Source: Mesorhizobium terrae (GTDB taxonomy: Bacteria > Pseudomonadota > Alphaproteobacteria > Rhizobiales > Rhizobiaceae). From it: 64,000 nucleotides of DNA. The notes beneath the pieces are model-generated. The model was not told where the DNA came from. It worked only from the letters and a program-made list of their open reading frames with translations, and made no database searches. Both the position numbers and the translations under genes were made by a program. Positions within the stretch are counted from its first letter, which is position 1, and each line of letters starts with the position of its first letter. Positions 60,929 to 64,000 of the stretch are shown piece by piece. The stretch spans positions 434,001 through 498,000 of the forward strand of contig NZ_CP044218.1 of NCBI RefSeq assembly GCF_008727715.1, written 5' to 3'.

Positions 60929-61933
60929 CTAGTGCATCTTTCCTCGCGATACCGGCCTCAAGAGGTCACTCGGCGCGCAGGCAAACAATTCTTTGAAACA
61001 GCGGTTGAAATAGGACAGGTCGTTGAAGCCAACGGAATAGGCGACATCCGCTATGGTCTGTGTGCCGGGCTGGAATTGGAGCTGCCTGATCTTCTCGCGC
61101 GCGAAACGCAAGCGCTTGTCGCGAATGAAGGTGGTGCAAGTCATGCCGAGATCCTGAAAATGCAATTGCAGGATCCGCATCGAAACGCCCATGCGCTTTG
61201 CCAGCCATTGCGCGGAAAGACGAGGATTTGTCAGATGCTGATCGATCAGAACATCGACCAGTCGCAGTCGCCGGGATGCCAGGTCGCTGAGCGATTCGAA
61301 CGAAAGTACGCCTTCCACGTCGGACACAAAGGCCTGACGGGTCGCGTCGAGCATCAATTGGCGCAGGTTCGCAGCGTGAGCATCGTTCTCGGCCGTTGCG
61401 AGAACTTTGGCCACAAGAGCCCGCAGCGTGACGGCCATCGGATCGGCCGCATCCAGCGTGCGCGCTATATCGAGCTTGTCGCCACCGTGGAAATAGATGA
61501 GTTGCCTGGGCAGGTTGAGAGATAGATGGTTGCTGAACTTGCCGCCGAAATGGAATGTCGTCGGCTTGGTGGAATCGACCAGAATGCAGTCGCCCACATT
61601 CAGTGCGCTTTGCCGGCCGCCGTGCTCCACACCGCACCCACCTTCGAGTTGCACAAGCAGGAAAAGCTGTTCGATGGCATCGCGCCGAACATCGTCCCAG
61701 TCATGATCGACGCGGTCGAGATCGTTGGAGATGTGCGAAAATTCCATGCCGCAGGCATTGATGCGGCGGGCCTCGCCACGAATGTGGAGACTTGTATCCA
61801 TGGCGCGGGGTCGGAAACTCCCGCAAGTGGAGTGCAGATCGTCGACCCAGCGGCTGAAAGGCGTCCGTATCCGGTCCTTGTGGAGCAATTCCGCAGAGCT
61901 CAATAGGTCCAACGCTGCCTCACGCCTTCGCAC
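60929..61933 (-). CDS. AraC-family transcriptional regulator, FeaR-like
   Basis: A 334-residue regulator. The N-terminal half (FSRWVDDLHSTCGSF, VDHDWDDVRRDAIEQLFLLVQLEGGCGVEHGGRQSALNVGDCILVDSTKPTTFHF) matches the FeaR/AraC_binding_2 sensor domain. The C-terminal half (about 225-325) has the double helix-turn-helix ending GTQTIADVAYSVGFNDLSYFNRCFKELFACAPSDL. The start is probably GTG at 61933; ATG 61801 would remove conserved sensor residues. It is upstream of and co-oriented with the Opp-type importer and probably controls it in response to the substrate. Confidence 0.9.
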   Translation of the reverse strand: MRRREAALDLLSSAELLHKDRIRTPFSRWVDDLHSTCGSFRPRAMDTSLHIRGEARRINACGMEFSHISNDLDRVDHDWDDVRRDAIEQLFLLVQLEGGCGVEHGGRQSALNVGDCILVDSTKPTTFHFGGKFSNHLSLNLPRQLIYFHGGDKLDIARTLDAADPMAVTLRALVAKVLATAENDAHAANLRQLMLDATRQAFVSDVEGVLSFESLSDLASRRLRLVDVLIDQHLTNPRLSAQWLAKRMGVSMRILQLHFQDLGMTCTTFIRDKRLRFAREKIRQLQFQPGTQTIADVAYSVGFNDLSYFNRCFKELFACAPSDLLRPVSRGKMH

Positions 61934-62547
61934 GACATGTCATTTATCATGTTAAGTAACAGGTTTCGATTTTTGCAACAAGCGCGGCTCTTCGCTCGCA
62001 CCTGGCACATCCGCACCGCGAGGGATGCAATCGACCGATCAGATTGGCGGAAGGGCTTCGCTAGTCCCGGCGCCGGCTGCCCGATCAACCCTGCTCGCGG
62101 CCCCTCGAGCAAAGGGCGCAAAGATACCACTGTGTGTGGACATATCTTTAAGCCAAGCTGCCGGTGATAGCCTGCAGTCGATGGGTTGACGCGAGACGCG
62201 CTGAATATCGCTACGATCCGAACTACAACTACCGTTGCGCATGGCTGCAACGATGTACAAGCGGAATATGCTCATACTCCTTCGTGGTAACAAAAAATCT
62301 TTACTGCTAATCTTAGTAATAATCGGAACAAATTTCCAAAATTACTGAAATATTTATCAATGTGTACTTAAAAATCACATTAATAAGAAATTACAATCTT
62401 ACTTCTATAGCGGAAACGCCTTACGCGCTACCGTCGTGAAACGCTAAAATCCTAACGTTCGGATTTCATCACTTACGATCATCCTCAGAACTTTTTAGTT
62501 CCGGATTTTTCGACGACCACTTCTTCTCAGGAGTTATCAACCCGCCT
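61934..62547. other. Intergenic region with AT-rich island, no gene seen
   Basis: A 614-bp gap between the AraC-type gene start and the SDR gene stop. From about 62280 to 62420 the DNA is strongly AT-rich, unlike its surroundings. I find no open frame with a ribosome-binding site, no RNA gene and no clear hairpin. It must contain the AraC promoter. Confidence 0.5.
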
Positions 62548-63336
62548 TCAAGCCGGATGCTGGAGCATGCTGAGGCCGCCGTCGATGACGAGGCAGGCTG
62601 CGTTCATGAACGGACATTCGTCGGAAATCATGAAAACGGCGGCTTTGGCGATTTCGCTTGGTGTGGCTATGCGATTGCCTGGATGCAGAGCGAGCGTCTT
62701 TGCCTGCGCCGCCTCCGGATCGGGAAACGAGTTCCAGTAGTCCACCGCCTTCTGCGTCTCGACATAACCCGGTGCCAGCGCATTCACGCGCACACCTTGC
62801 GCGGCATATTCCAGCGCCAGCGCCTTGGTCATGCCGAGCAGCGCATGCTTGGCGAGCGGGTAAGGAAAAGTGTGCGGGATGATGGTGAACGCATGTGTCG
62901 AGGCGATGTTGAGAATGACGCCGCCGCCGGCCGCTATCATTCCTGGCAGGGCCGCCTTGCAGCAATTCCAGGCCCCTTTCAGATTGACATCGAAACAACG
63001 ATCCCATTCCGCGCCGCTGGTTTCAAGCGGTGCGTGAAAGACATTAATACCGGCATTGTTGATGACCGCGTTGACGGCTCCGATGGCCACGCAAGCATCG
63101 GCCATGGCGGCCTCGATTGCTTGCCCGTCGGTGATATCGACCGTCGCGAAGCCGAATGATCCGCTCGGCGCTTCGAGGGTTTTGGCGGTGCTGGCGAGCA
63201 GGTCGCCGTCGCGGTCGACGAGAAAAACGCGCGCGCCTTCCGCCAGACATTGCCTGGCGATGGCTTCGCCTATACCTTGCGCTGCTCCGGTGAGAAAAAT
63301 GCGCTTGCCTGCCAGCCGCTCACCCATCATGTCCAT
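62548..63336 (-). CDS. SDR-family NAD(P)-dependent dehydrogenase
   Basis: A 262-residue classical short-chain dehydrogenase: cofactor motif TGAAQGIG (16-23), VDRDGD, NNAGI (93-97) and the catalytic triad S146 (NIASTHAF), Y159 and K163 (YPLAK). PGYVETQKAV and VIDGGLSML follow at the C-terminus. The Asp at the end of beta strand 2 favours NAD. Close ATGs at the N-terminus (63336, 63330, 63327) leave the exact start open. It follows a sugar-type ABC permease by about 185 bp in the same orientation, so oxidation of an imported sugar or polyol is likely; the substrate is unknown. Confidence 0.92.
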   Translation of the reverse strand: MDMMGERLAGKRIFLTGAAQGIGEAIARQCLAEGARVFLVDRDGDLLASTAKTLEAPSGSFGFATVDITDGQAIEAAMADACVAIGAVNAVINNAGINVFHAPLETSGAEWDRCFDVNLKGAWNCCKAALPGMIAAGGGVILNIASTHAFTIIPHTFPYPLAKHALLGMTKALALEYAAQGVRVNALAPGYVETQKAVDYWNSFPDPEAAQAKTLALHPGNRIATPSEIAKAAVFMISDECPFMNAACLVIDGGLSMLQHPA

Positions 63337-63521
63337 CTCAGTTCTTGATCGTCATCGTGAGGCCGCCTGTAGAGCAGGCAGACCATCGGTAACAGTAAGG
63401 CCTGCCACTCGTAGAAAGCGCCTTTGTGTTGGCAAAGCTTATCCGACGGAAGCCCCTCCGCGCGGACTTGTGCCGACTTCGCCACCCTGTTGTGTCGCAG
63501 AAGCCTGTCTGCCATGGATGT

Positions 63522-64000
63522 TTAACGGCGGCCGAGGGCGGATGAACGCAGATTGTCGAGCAGTACCGCGATGAGCAGGATCACGCCGCGGACGATATAT
63601 TGGTAGAAGGCCGGAATGTTGAGCAGGTTCATGACGTTCTCGGCGATGCCCATTATGAGTACGCCAACGATCACGCCCGACATGGTGGCGCGGCCGCCGT
63701 CCAGTGAAACGCCCCCCAGCACGCACGCGGAGATCACCGAGAGTTCCAGTCCGACCGCAGCGTTGGGCTGCCCCGAGGTGATGCGGGAGGCCAGCAATAT
63801 GCCGGCCACCGCGCAGGTGAGGCCCTGAAGGGCGAAAATCCAGATGCGCGTCATGTCAACATTGACGCCCGCAAGCCTCGACGCCTCGGGGTTGCCGCCG
63901 ACGGCCAGCGTATTCTTGCCGAAAACGGTGCGATTGAGCCCGAAGCCGAAAGCGACAAACAGCAGGATCAACACCCAGATTGGCGTCGGCACACCCAGGA
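63522..64000 (-). CDS. Sugar ABC transporter permease, AraH/RbsC-like (N-terminus beyond window)
   Basis: The last 158 or so residues of a branched-chain-type sugar permease; the frame is open to the right edge, so the start lies outside. Visible features are GFGLNRTVFGKNTLAVGGNPEASRLAGVNV and ISACVLGGVSLDGGRATMSGVIVGVLIMGIAENVMNLLNIPAFYQYIVRGVILLIAVLLDNLR. The IAENVMNLLNI...YIVRGVILL ending resembles E. coli AraH more than RbsC, hinting at a pentose or related sugar. It is the upstream neighbour of the SDR gene and probably part of a catabolic operon entering from the right. Confidence 0.9.
   Translation of the reverse strand, partial: LGVPTPIWVLILLFVAFGFGLNRTVFGKNTLAVGGNPEASRLAGVNVDMTRIWIFALQGLTCAVAGILLASRITSGQPNAAVGLELSVISACVLGGVSLDGGRATMSGVIVGVLIMGIAENVMNLLNIPAFYQYIVRGVILLIAVLLDNLRSSALGRR

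Noticed and set aside
1..64000. tRNA, rRNA, CRISPR arrays, insertion sequences, phage or integrase genes, exosortase
   Set aside because: I looked for characteristic sequences and protein motifs on both strands and found none; small structured RNAs without strong signatures cannot be excluded by eye.

Overview
The window is GC-rich double-stranded bacterial DNA with densely packed, often overlapping genes. Gene content points to an alphaproteobacterium of the Rhizobiales, most likely Mesorhizobium-like: an ExoF/ExoY-type exopolysaccharide locus, several ABC sugar and peptide importers with local LacI, LysR and AraC regulators, and a D-tagatose kinase / PF08013 epimerase pair known from Agrobacterium. 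The genus is an inference, as there is no rRNA or other phylogenetic marker. I saw no tRNA, rRNA, CRISPR array, insertion sequence, integrase or phage gene.

Layout. (1) 1-3104, minus strand: a histidinol-dehydrogenase-like enzyme (cut by the left edge) and a thiamine-diphosphate enzyme, probably one catabolic operon. (2) 3301-38431: a roughly 35-kb Wzx/Wzy-type exopolysaccharide cluster with a LuxR-type regulator at each end. It holds the ExoF-like exporter, the four dTDP-L-rhamnose genes, a Wzx flippase, a six-gene minus-strand amino-sugar operon with every junction overlapping, six glycosyltransferases in addition to WecG, a Wzy-like polymerase, a GNAT protein, an unknown probable alpha/alpha-toroid protein, a WecG-WecC-WecB module for N-acetylmannosaminuronic acid, an ExeA-like ATPase, a CpsD-type tyrosine kinase, a GumC-type co-polymerase, a GMC-type oxidoreductase and the ExoY-like initiating transferase. 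(3) 39164-44363: a Crp/Fnr regulator and a MexEF-like RND efflux pair. (4) 44654-51884: an ABC importer, D-tagatose kinase and tagatose-6-phosphate 4-epimerase with a divergent LacI repressor. (5) 51915-61933: LysR, an NTF2-like protein, a class III aminotransferase, a cupin-like protein, an Opp/Dpp-type ABC importer and an AraC regulator. (6) 62548-64000: an SDR dehydrogenase and the end of an AraH/RbsC-like permease running off the right edge.

How the genes work together. In the exopolysaccharide cluster ExoY would load the first sugar phosphate on undecaprenyl phosphate. The glycosyltransferases would then add rhamnose, N-acylated amino sugars and ManNAcA (supplied by RfbABCD, the Gfo/Idh-DegT-acyltransferase set and WecBC). 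Wzx would flip the unit, Wzy would polymerise it under control of the GumC/CpsD pair, and ExoF would help export it. Two LuxR-type proteins with receiver-like but apparently aspartate-less N-termini are the obvious local regulators. The tagatose module has two matching 18-bp LacI-operator-like sites in its divergent promoter region, and several other divergent regions carry clean inverted repeats that are candidate operators.
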